DNA of 64,000 nt from DATFVA01 sp963771705 (GTDB taxonomy: Bacteria; Bacteroidota; Ignavibacteria; Ignavibacteriales; Ignavibacteriaceae). The stretch is from contig CAVYUP010000011.1 of assembly GCA_963771705.1 (NCBI GenBank), positions 62,001-126,000 on the forward strand. The letters run 5' to 3'. The translations under genes and the position numbers were made by a program. The notes beneath the pieces were generated by a model. It was given only the letters and a program-made list of their open reading frames with translations, had not been told where the DNA came from and made no database searches. Positions within the stretch are counted from its first letter, which is position 1. Every line of letters begins with the position of its first letter. Positions 45,901 through 53,051 of this stretch are shown here, one piece after another.

Positions 45901-46134
45901 TGGAATCATTTTCTGAATGCCGCCGTAACCGGTTCCTTTTGTAAAGTTGTAATCGAATCTAATCGCTTTACCAGTATGTCCCGGCACGATGCTAACATTT
46001 GTTTCCACACCATCAGACTTATAAACCTTCCATTGGTCTGCCGATTCAAAATCATCAAGCATCCGCTGAGGGAAAATATCAGGAACAGCGAGAAATACCA
46101 GCATCAGAAGAATGACAAGACCAGAAGCAGTCAT
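42961..46134 (-). CDS. F5/8C-domain six-hairpin glycosidase, large secreted enzyme
   Basis: About 1057 residues. After a hydrophobic signal (LVILLMLVFLAVPDIFPQ) comes a carbohydrate-binding beta-sandwich resembling CBM11 (about 20-170, starting MLDDFESADQW), then an F5/8 type C discoidin domain (about 180-300, with DNNISTEWKSSGDEKQDVIL). The C-terminal ~650 residues look like an (alpha/alpha)6 barrel glycosidase (RSYERSWIRDGALTSSALLKSG, then PMHSYWDDFFTMKGLKDAAE). I cannot name the GH family or substrate. The frame runs upstream to 46350 into the sulfatase gene. ATG 46134 is chosen because it avoids the overlap, but its ribosome site is poor; TTG 46242 is an alternative. Confidence 0.78.
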   Translation of the reverse strand: MTASGLVILLMLVFLAVPDIFPQRMLDDFESADQWKVYKSDGVETNVSIVPGHTGKAIRFDYNFTKGTGYGGIQKMIPLDLPENYQFTFYLKAESPSNNLEFKLLDSTGQNVWWMINRDYTFPAEWTKIKIKKKHISFAWGPKENKTLKRIDRLEFTISSFVGGKGSIYIDDLKFEELPPEDNSPITLTAKASSEAGLNFTVQNLIDNNISTEWKSSGDEKQDVILDLQRRREFGAVVLYWDSADYAKQFEIYSSGKDDKWKKLYSVNRETANTSYIRLKEEDAEKIKITLLKSSRGRGYGINEISVKNSDYSDGLNRFFINIAKDYPAGYYPRYLGEKGAFWTIVGVNNDRKEALFNEDGMAEVDKKDFSIEPFLSIDGKFLTWNDVEEKQSLYNNYLPIPAVEWNYNNLKLTTEAFASGEANKSSSLFLKYIINNNSSQQHKGNLYLAISPFQVNPYYQWLNITGGAAEIDSINYRDGKVYVNDHKVILPVTPADNFGAASFDEGPITWYLSKGKIPPNQSIVDKNKSASGVLDYSYDLAPGECRNVYLVVPFYGEESLKESLTADDIETTLKNDVAFWEKKVDHIKFNLPPSGSRIVNTWKSNLAYILINKDSAGIQPGSRSYERSWIRDGALTSSALLKSGIVKEVRNFIRWYASYQYENGKVPCVVDTRGPDPVPENDSHGEFIYLIKEYFNFTKDTLFLKEMNPHILTAVDYMDTLISQRMTPHFKNGNDSVRAYYGIMPESISHEGYSAKPMHSYWDDFFTMKGLKDAAETERILGEEASYRKIKKMRDTFRKNLYNSLDLAIKENKINYIPGCVELGDFDPTSTTIAISPCNELPDLPEPYARNTFDKYFEFFKNRKDNKIEWTAYTPYENRLIGSFIFLDEPERAHELIKFFLNDQKPQNWNEWAEVVWHKERYPGYIGDMPHTWVGSDFINSVRSMFVYEREYDSSLVLGAALYRDWVDSPEGMSVENLPTYFGELSYSINRSGNNYKVKLFGNVSLPPGGIILKNVFRNKAPENVRVNEKTITSFDENFIRINTFPAEIEISFGEN

Positions 46135-46261
46135 CCCCGAACCGGCCTGTCCTGATATTAGCGGGAGAATGCCGCAGCTTAAATACGGATTACGGTTGTT
46201 CTTTTTTATAATATTGGTTTTTAATTTTTTGATAAAGATCAATTTGTTATCGTAATAATTT

Positions 46262-47791
46262 TTAATGTCCAGGTTTCCTTTTATCAGCCCTCCAGAAAAT
46301 GTCCTTATGAAGAGGGATCTGCATACCATTAGTAGACTCCAGCCAGGCATATACTCTTTTGTTAAGGTCCTTAATCAATTCCTGATGGTCGGGACTGTTA
46401 ATTAAATTATGCTTTTCTTCAGGATCGTTTTCGATATCGTACAGTTCATCGATGTCCCAGATGCCGTGGAACGTCATATACTTATATTTATTCGTTCTAA
46501 CGCCGAAAACCGTAGGAGTATGAGGGAACGGCCTTTCCCAGAAATACTCATAGAACACTCTGTCACGCCAGTCGGGTTCTTCCCCCTTCAACAAAGGAAG
46601 GAAAGATCTTCCATCCATATCGTCGGGAGTTCTGATTCCCGCAAGCTCAAGTATGGTAGGAGCTATATCGATATTCTGAATAAGTTCAGGAATTTTAGTT
46701 GAGGGAGATATTAGTCCCGGCGCATAAGCAAGCAGCGGCACCCTCATCGATTCCTCATACATCTGACGTTTATCTATGAGACCATGCTCACCGAGTGTAA
46801 ACCCGTTATCGCTCATATAGAAGACAATAGTATTCTTATCCAGACCGGTCTCAGTCAGAGCATCAAGGACACCGCCTATTCCTTCATCGAGCGCAAGGAT
46901 TGTCTCGCAGTATTTTTTATAGAATTCATCGAAATCCATCTGACCCTGATACATATAATCCACCCCATGCCAGCCGTATCTCTGGGCATGAACCCATCGC
47001 GGCTTATCATCATAGTTTTCTTTTGTATCAGCCATTGTATCAGGGTAGTCGATTTTAACATTATCAAATTTCCCTTTATGCCTTTCGGCCGGTTCAAACA
47101 TTGCATGCACCGCTTTATGAGAAAGATAAAGGAAGAACGGCCTTTTTTCGGATTCTGGTGTCCGGCTTTTCTCTTTTATATAATCCACTGCATAATCAGT
47201 AAGAATATCTGTTATATAACCCTTTCGCTGAACCTGTCTGCCGTCCTCATTCATTAGAGGATCATAATAAACTCCCTGTCCTTTAAAGCTAATCCACCTG
47301 TTGAAACCTTTCCTTGGTTCATCGCTTTCACTTCCCATATGCCACTTACCCATAAATGCAGTTTCATAACCAATCTGTTGAAGGTACTGAGGAAAGAAGA
47401 TATTACCCGCAGGCACCGGTGAATCGTTATCAACAACTCCATGCCTGTGTGAGTACATTCCGGTTAATATGGAGGCACGACTAGGCGAACATAAAGAGGT
47501 AGTAACAAAAGCATTCTGCAGATGAGCCCCTTCCCGGGCCATCCTGTCGAGGTTAGGTGTTTTAAGAAATTCAGGTCTTCCCATAAAGCTCATAAAATCG
47601 TAACGGTGATCATCGCTGAGAATATAGATAATATTGGGTGTTCCCGCCCCGGGAATTCTTACTGCACGTTTCTCCTCCTTCATTTCGGGGAACAAAATTT
47701 TTCCGGATGCCACCAGAGGAATGGCGGCTGCTGTTAGTCCTGCCTTCTCAATAAATTTTCTTCTGCTAAAGCCTTTGCTTTTTTCTTCCAT
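46262..47791 (-). CDS. Family S1 sulfatase, Cys-type, with TAT-like signal
   Basis: A 509-residue arylsulfatase-superfamily enzyme that hydrolyses sulfate esters. The formylglycine site is Cys101 in SLCSPSRASILTG, so it is the Cys type. Metal ligands include Asp60-Asp61 in YILSDDHRYD and the later MSDNGFTLGEHG. The N-terminus has FSRRKFIEKAGLTAAAIPLVASG, a twin-arginine-type signal, implying export after folding. The C-terminal subdomain ends with LNKRVYAWLE. The maturase needed in anoxic conditions is encoded two genes upstream. A clear GAGG ribosome site precedes the ATG. The sulfated sugar is not determined. Confidence 0.93.
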   Translation of the reverse strand: MEEKSKGFSRRKFIEKAGLTAAAIPLVASGKILFPEMKEEKRAVRIPGAGTPNIIYILSDDHRYDFMSFMGRPEFLKTPNLDRMAREGAHLQNAFVTTSLCSPSRASILTGMYSHRHGVVDNDSPVPAGNIFFPQYLQQIGYETAFMGKWHMGSESDEPRKGFNRWISFKGQGVYYDPLMNEDGRQVQRKGYITDILTDYAVDYIKEKSRTPESEKRPFFLYLSHKAVHAMFEPAERHKGKFDNVKIDYPDTMADTKENYDDKPRWVHAQRYGWHGVDYMYQGQMDFDEFYKKYCETILALDEGIGGVLDALTETGLDKNTIVFYMSDNGFTLGEHGLIDKRQMYEESMRVPLLAYAPGLISPSTKIPELIQNIDIAPTILELAGIRTPDDMDGRSFLPLLKGEEPDWRDRVFYEYFWERPFPHTPTVFGVRTNKYKYMTFHGIWDIDELYDIENDPEEKHNLINSPDHQELIKDLNKRVYAWLESTNGMQIPLHKDIFWRADKRKPGH

Positions 47792-47841
47792 AATAACCTC
47801 ATTTCATTAACAGAATAACAATACTCCGCTTCAGAATCCGC

Positions 47842-50067
47842 TTATTCAACAACCTCAAAAGATGAGGAAATAAGATCGGCAGAATTCCCTCCGATATATA
47901 CAGTGAAAGTTCCGGGCTCCACAACTTTGTTCATATTTATATCAAGGAATGAAAGCATATCGGGTGTTATTTCGAATTCTACTTTTTTTATTTCACCCGG
48001 AAGGATGTTCAACTTCTTAAAACCTTTGAGTTCTTTAACAGGTCTTGTTACGCTTGCAAAGTCATCCCTGATATATAACTGTACAACTTCCTCCCCCATA
48101 TACCGCCCTGTATTCTTAACGTTAACCGAGACTTTAAGGGATTCGTTCTTATTTACTCTCCTCTTTGAAACAAGGATAGTATCATAGCTGAAAGATGTAT
48201 AACTTAATCCGTATCCGAACGGGTAAAGGGGCGTAACAGGTGAATCGGTGTATTTTGAAGTGTACTTATCTTCCCTGTCAAAAGGCCTGCCGGTAAATTT
48301 ATGATAATAGTATAGAGGGATTTGGCCTGTTGACCTCGGGAAAGTTACCGGGAGTTTACCAGAGGGATTATAGTATCCGAAGATAACCTGTGCGAGAGCA
48401 TTACCGGTTTGATTGCCCAGGTACCATGATTCAATCAGAGCAGGAATATTTTCAGAGATCCAGTTGACTGTAAGCGGTCTTCCGTTTAATAATACAACCA
48501 CAACCGGTTTGCCTTCAGCATAAACCTTTTTTAAAAGCTCAGCCTGGATAAACGGGATATTCAGATCTGTCTTACTTTCAGCTTCACCGCTCATATCTTT
48601 TGATTCTCCGGCAGTGAAGATAACGACATCTGCTTTACCGGCCGCTTCGACCGCTGCATCGAAACCTGTATAGTCGGAATCATTTACGTTACAGCCCTTT
48701 ACAAAATCTATAATTATACTATCATTTACAATATTTTTTAACCCTTGAAGAATACTGACGACATTTTCAGGATTATAGCCCCCGGCCCAGGGTCCTACAG
48801 GGTCATTGTTATTATCAGAGAAGGGACCAATAAGGGCGATTCTCTTCACATCCCGGCTGAGCGGGAGGAGATTTTTATCGTTCTTCAACAGTACAATTGA
48901 TTCTTCGGCAAGCCGAAGGGCAATGCTGTCCTTATAATCCTGACTGAGATTATTTTCTTTAAAATATGAAGTATCTGTGTATGGATTATCAAAGAGTCCC
49001 AGTCTGAACTTCATCCGAAGAACATTCCTTACCGAATTGTCTATTTCATTCTCAGATATCCTGCCAGCTTCGACCAGGTTTTTCAGGTTCGGTGCATAAG
49101 GATTTCCATCTATTGAATCGCCTACCATATCAATATCCACTCCGGCTTTGAATCCTCTTAGTGCGGCCTCTTTCATATCCTCTGCAAAGTGATGACGAAC
49201 GAGTTCGCCCACAGAATTATAATCGCTTATAACTACCCCGTCCCAGTTCCATTCATCTCTCAGTATTCCGGTTAGAGTAAAATGATTTGCGGAGGCAGGG
49301 ACGCCGTTGAGATCGTTGAATGCGCTCATTATCGAGGCAGCTCCATGCCTGACTGCTGCCTGGTAAGGAGGCAGGTAAACTTCGCGGAGAGTTCGTTCGG
49401 AAATGTCGACGGTGTTATAATCCCTTCCGCCTTCCGCACCGCCATAGGCAACATAATGTTTGGGACAAGCAGCAACGCCCGTTTTAGCATCAAGTTGATC
49501 TCCCTGGAATCCATCAACCCTGGCGGCAGCAAAAATACTTCCCAGGTATGGATCTTCACCGGAACCTTCCACAATCCTTCCCCATCGGGGATCGCGTGCA
49601 ATATCCACCATCGGGGCATAAGTCCATCTTGTACCCTGAGAAGCAGATTCAAACGCCGAAATACGGCAGGACTCTTTAACAAGCTGCGGATTCCAGCTAG
49701 AAGCTTCCGCAAGGGGGACAGGGAAAGTAGTGTGGTAACCATGGATTATGTCATTCGCGAATATCAGAGGGATGCCGAGCCTTGTTTCTTCAACAGCAAT
49801 CTTCTGAATCCTGTTGCAAGCGGCGGGACCCCGGAGACCAATTAAAACGGAGCCGATTTGTTCATTCCTAATAAGTCTTTCTTTTGCAGAGTCCATACCG
49901 ACGAACTGAATAAGCTGACCTATTTTTTCATCAAGCGTCATTTTTACCAATACGCTGTCAATTCTTTTTTCGATATTTTCATCAGGGTTATCAGGGGTAT
50001 TGAAGCGTCCCGAAAAAGTTATAAGAGATATAATTAAGATTACCGGAAGAAATAGAATTTTTCTCAT
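47842..50067 (-). CDS. Glycoside hydrolase family 3 beta-glucosidase (BglX-like)
   Basis: A 741-residue exported enzyme with a short signal (about 1-20). The N-terminal TIM barrel has GTRWTYAPMVDIARDPRWGRI, the KHY site at 203-205 and the nucleophile Asp282 in GVVISDYNSVGEL. The alpha/beta sandwich and a C-terminal fibronectin-III-like domain follow (VNVKNTGRYMGEEVVQLYI). It removes glucose from beta-glucan oligomers. GH3 enzymes next to GH144 glucanases and sugar ABC importers are known from sophorooligosaccharide loci, which is why a beta-1,2 linkage is suggested here; the sequence alone does not prove it. Confidence 0.93.
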   Translation of the reverse strand: MRKILFLPVILIISLITFSGRFNTPDNPDENIEKRIDSVLVKMTLDEKIGQLIQFVGMDSAKERLIRNEQIGSVLIGLRGPAACNRIQKIAVEETRLGIPLIFANDIIHGYHTTFPVPLAEASSWNPQLVKESCRISAFESASQGTRWTYAPMVDIARDPRWGRIVEGSGEDPYLGSIFAAARVDGFQGDQLDAKTGVAACPKHYVAYGGAEGGRDYNTVDISERTLREVYLPPYQAAVRHGAASIMSAFNDLNGVPASANHFTLTGILRDEWNWDGVVISDYNSVGELVRHHFAEDMKEAALRGFKAGVDIDMVGDSIDGNPYAPNLKNLVEAGRISENEIDNSVRNVLRMKFRLGLFDNPYTDTSYFKENNLSQDYKDSIALRLAEESIVLLKNDKNLLPLSRDVKRIALIGPFSDNNNDPVGPWAGGYNPENVVSILQGLKNIVNDSIIIDFVKGCNVNDSDYTGFDAAVEAAGKADVVIFTAGESKDMSGEAESKTDLNIPFIQAELLKKVYAEGKPVVVVLLNGRPLTVNWISENIPALIESWYLGNQTGNALAQVIFGYYNPSGKLPVTFPRSTGQIPLYYYHKFTGRPFDREDKYTSKYTDSPVTPLYPFGYGLSYTSFSYDTILVSKRRVNKNESLKVSVNVKNTGRYMGEEVVQLYIRDDFASVTRPVKELKGFKKLNILPGEIKKVEFEITPDMLSFLDINMNKVVEPGTFTVYIGGNSADLISSSFEVVE

Positions 50068-50133
50068 ATAGTTATTAGTTATTTTTAATTTAAGTACTGG
50101 AACGATATCAGTCAGTTTTGATAAATTCTTAGA

Positions 50134-51336
50134 TCAGATCACGGCGTTCATAACATTTGAAGCTGGTCTTCTATTAACGAGTTCTTCAGCCATAAATTTC
50201 ATGTAAGGTTCAATATGGCTGAAAAACTTTTTATATCCCGCGCAGAGATAATTTAGTCCTTTTTCACCGTCAGGTGTTTCAATGAAGCGGTGCTCAGGAC
50301 ATTCGCCGTTACATGCGTACCTTACTTCGCAATCGAGACAGTATTGAGGCAGACCATTTTTTTTATCCAAGCCGAAATCAACCTGCTTTTGTGAATACAC
50401 CATTGCCTCAAGGGGAATTTCCATAATATTACCCAGCCTGTTTTCGGGATAAACATAATGATCGCAGGAATAAACATCCCCGTTATGTTCTATAGCCAGG
50501 GCTTTGCCGCAGGTTTCCTTAAATACGCAAAGACTCTGCTGTATACCAAGCTGGCTTTCCAGCGCCACATCGAAGATCTGGATGAAGCAGCTGCCTACAT
50601 CCTTTTTGACCCATTCATCAAAAATCTTACAAAGGAAATTTCCAAATTGTGCCGGCTCAACCGACCAGTCAGTTACACTAGCTTTTCCATCATAACCCGG
50701 TACAACTAATGATAAATCCTCTCCGGAAGCTATCCTTTCAACCGCAGGAATAAACTGCATATAACGGCTGCCGGCATCCTTCATAAAATTATAAACTTCA
50801 AGAGGATGATATGAGTTATGTCTGTTTACCACTGTAAGAGTATTGAATTCAACACTATGTTTTTTAAGGAACTCAATCCCCCGCATTACCTTGTTAAAGG
50901 TGGGCTGACCGCCTTTTGAAACGCGGTATTTATCGTGCAGATGCGCAGGACCATCAATTGAGATCCCTACTAAAAAATTATTTTCCGCAAAGAAACCGCA
51001 CCAATCATCATCCAGCAGAATACCGTTTGTCTGAAAACCATTTTCTATATGTTTCCCCCCAGCGTATTTTCTCTGGAGCCTTACAACCTCTCTGAAATAA
51101 TCAACACCCGGCAAGGTTGGTTCACCTCCCTGCCAGACGAAGCTCACCGTTTCAATTTCCTGACCTTCTATCTTCTGCTTAATAAAATTTTCAAGCACTT
51201 CGTTGGGCATAACAAAGTCTTTACTTCCTGTATAAAGCTTTTCTTTCTCAAGGTAGAAACAGTAGCTGCAGTCCAGGTTGCATATCGGCCCGTTCGGCTT
51301 AGCGATCACCTGAAAGTATTTTGGTTCACCAGTCAA
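50134..51336 (-). CDS. Anaerobic sulfatase-maturating radical SAM enzyme (anSME)
   Basis: A 400-residue radical SAM protein that converts the active-site Cys or Ser of sulfatases to formylglycine without oxygen. The SAM cluster motif is Cys19-x3-Cys23-x2-Cys26 in GPICNLDCSYCFYLEK, and VSFVWQGGEPTLPGVDYF is typical of anSMEs. The SPASM region supplies cluster Cys residues in CGKALAIEHNGDVYSCDHYV, YCLDC and YACNGECPEHR. It lies two genes before the Cys-type sulfatase, its obvious client, and 13 bases after the GH144-like gene. Confidence 0.95.
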   Translation of the reverse strand: MTGEPKYFQVIAKPNGPICNLDCSYCFYLEKEKLYTGSKDFVMPNEVLENFIKQKIEGQEIETVSFVWQGGEPTLPGVDYFREVVRLQRKYAGGKHIENGFQTNGILLDDDWCGFFAENNFLVGISIDGPAHLHDKYRVSKGGQPTFNKVMRGIEFLKKHSVEFNTLTVVNRHNSYHPLEVYNFMKDAGSRYMQFIPAVERIASGEDLSLVVPGYDGKASVTDWSVEPAQFGNFLCKIFDEWVKKDVGSCFIQIFDVALESQLGIQQSLCVFKETCGKALAIEHNGDVYSCDHYVYPENRLGNIMEIPLEAMVYSQKQVDFGLDKKNGLPQYCLDCEVRYACNGECPEHRFIETPDGEKGLNYLCAGYKKFFSHIEPYMKFMAEELVNRRPASNVMNAVI

Positions 51337-51349
51337 GTTATCTCAATGT

Positions 51350-52708
51350 TTATTCATATGAGTGAATGGGCTTAAATCCTAACCTTTCCAGGCCCCTCTG
51401 TATCACCGGATCCTTCATCGAATATCTCCAGATTAATCCTGTTCTAAAATTTTCAATCATAATAACGATTGGACCTTCATCCAGACCGAGGTAGTCATTA
51501 TCAAACCAGTCGACTGTAAGATTAAAAGCATCCTTCAATCCGTACTTCCCCCACAAACCTTTATCTCCGTATTTATCATACATATTTTTAAGCGTGGGGA
51601 TACAAACTTCAGGAGCGAAAGGGATAGAACCAGCAGAAGCTTCAGGAGTAATTGTTCCATCCTCCGCGATTGTAAGTCCGGGTCCGCTTGCTCCCCTGCC
51701 CGCATAACCATGGAACTTTTTCCCGTTCCTTTCGAAATCACCGGGACCATCGCATGCGCTTACTCCCCAGGTAAGGGAATCGTAACCCTCCCAGTTTTCA
51801 GGATTCTGGATACAGTACAGGCGATTTACAAGAGTTGCTCTTCTTGAGTTTTCAAAGTAATCTATTCCTTTTTCCCTCATATATTTATCGGGAAGCCCTT
51901 TCAGATCAACAAACATCTGAGTATACTGATGACCAAACAAAGGCGGAAATATAACGTGAGGAAATCCTTGATACGGCTCCTTCCAGTCATAACCTGAAAG
52001 CCATACATCGTAAGTATTCATAGGTTCAGAGAGGTTTGTTCCCGCAGCCAGGATATAAAGATACAAGGCCTCCGTATATCCGAAATACCCGTAATCATTA
52101 AGTCCTCTTTCAGGGTCGTATCCCATGGAAATCAAACCGGTATGATTATCGTGTCTGGATTCTTTGATGACCGTCCAGTTCCAGTCGACCCTGTTTGTAA
52201 GCGAATCACCAAGTTCACGAATTTGCTTTTCGGTATCGTTATCCCGGTCATAATACTGTACGGCGAAACGTATTCCAGCCAGCAACCAGGCAGTGTCGAT
52301 AGTGGAGAGTTCACAATTCCATTCACGCCTGCCGCTATCCATTTTCAGGAAGTGGTAATAGAGCCCTTTATATCCGGTAGCATCGGGCTTTGTACTTTGC
52401 TCTGAGTTAAGAAGGAATTTTTCCAGGTTGAGAGTAAGCTGTGCAGCCTTCCCGCGGGAAATCCAGTTGTGTTCAGCGCCAACAGCCCATGCAACGATTC
52501 CCCATCCTGAAGCCGCAGTTGTCGCGGGAGAGTCGTCGGTGCTGCGGTCTTTCACCAGTCCGTTCTCGGGATTTATTTCATCCAAAAAATAAAGGAAGGA
52601 ACGATACTGCAAGGTATCCAGAAAAGTATTTTCCTCTTTGGTGGGAACGTACTGGGAGAATACAGACTGGCTGCAAATTACGATAAGGACAAAAAATATT
52701 TTCTTCAT
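51350..52708 (-). CDS. GH144-like glucanase (glycoamylase-like fold), no sorting domain
   Basis: A 452-residue exported protein with a signal peptide (1-18, ending VFSQ) and a single glycoamylase-like (PF10091-type) (alpha/alpha)6 domain. Landmarks are QYRSFLYFLDEINPENGLVKDRS, NCELSTIDTAWLLAGIRFA, PEASAGSIPFAPE and the C-terminal DEGPIVIMIENFRTGLIWR. This family includes GH144 endo-beta-1,2-glucanases. A homologous domain occurs in the protein at 53052, which in addition has a T9SS sorting domain; this copy lacks it and probably stays in the periplasm. It is the first gene of the 15-kb minus-strand carbohydrate unit and lies just below a perfect palindrome. Confidence 0.85.
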   Translation of the reverse strand: MKKIFFVLIVICSQSVFSQYVPTKEENTFLDTLQYRSFLYFLDEINPENGLVKDRSTDDSPATTAASGWGIVAWAVGAEHNWISRGKAAQLTLNLEKFLLNSEQSTKPDATGYKGLYYHFLKMDSGRREWNCELSTIDTAWLLAGIRFAVQYYDRDNDTEKQIRELGDSLTNRVDWNWTVIKESRHDNHTGLISMGYDPERGLNDYGYFGYTEALYLYILAAGTNLSEPMNTYDVWLSGYDWKEPYQGFPHVIFPPLFGHQYTQMFVDLKGLPDKYMREKGIDYFENSRRATLVNRLYCIQNPENWEGYDSLTWGVSACDGPGDFERNGKKFHGYAGRGASGPGLTIAEDGTITPEASAGSIPFAPEVCIPTLKNMYDKYGDKGLWGKYGLKDAFNLTVDWFDNDYLGLDEGPIVIMIENFRTGLIWRYSMKDPVIQRGLERLGFKPIHSYE

Positions 52709-52753
52709 AATGATCCGAAGCCTGGTAATTTGTATATTGTCTACGAAGAATAT

Positions 52754-52767
52754 CTGAACGTTTTCAG
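52754..52767. promoter_or_regulatory. Imperfect inverted repeat CTGAACGTTTTCAG
   Basis: CTGAA and TTCAG flank a short core containing CG, reminiscent of LacI/GalR-type operators but asymmetric about the CG. It lies 46-59 bases upstream of the GH144-like start, between that gene and the perfect palindrome. Confidence 0.2.
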
Positions 52768-52777
52768 TATAGAATCA

Positions 52778-52798
52778 AGTATGACAATTTGTCATACT
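52778..52798. promoter_or_regulatory. Perfect 21-bp palindrome, candidate operator
   Basis: AGTATGACAA-T-TTGTCATACT is a perfect inverted repeat with ten-base arms around one central base, 70-90 bases upstream of the first gene of the carbohydrate unit. The right arm TTTGTCATACT recurs exactly at 52926-52936, 138 bases away. The size and symmetry fit a dimeric repressor or activator; no T tract follows, so it is not a terminator. The regulator is not encoded nearby. Confidence 0.6.
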
Positions 52799-53051
52799 GT
52801 AAATTTTTTCAACGGCTAAAAACTGCCTATATTCGCTGTTTTGAAATGTCTCATTATGAGTCCACCTACGCTTCACCTACTCTTTAAAAGGCCTTTAAAC
52901 CCGTCCTAAATATATGTCTGTCATTTTTGTCATACTTGTTGAAAATATAAACAGCTTTTTTCGTAACAACCGAGACAAGAATCCTCCTTTTCTCAAGAGC
53001 AATTCAGTGTCCAGCGGGAGCTAAAGGAGACAGAACTTCAGCTTAAACTCC

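Larger units (their letters stand above)
52709..53051. other. Regulatory gap between the two GH144-like genes
   Basis: The 343 bases between the two co-directional glucanase genes contain no credible gene. They hold the 21-bp palindrome (52778-52798), the imperfect repeat at 52754-52767 and a single half-site TTTGTCATACT at 52926-52936. I see no intrinsic terminator for the upstream gene. Confidence 0.6.

Noticed and set aside
46135..46350. Upstream extension of the six-hairpin glycosidase
   Set aside because: It overlaps the 3' end of the sulfatase gene, has no domain and includes a possible REP-like sequence.
46784..47257. A 157-codon open frame on the plus strand
   Set aside because: It is antisense to the sulfatase, whose active-site motifs are intact.
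49282..49845. A 187-codon open frame on the plus strand
   Set aside because: It is a shadow of the GH3 catalytic domain, with a sequence of low-probability composition and no motif.
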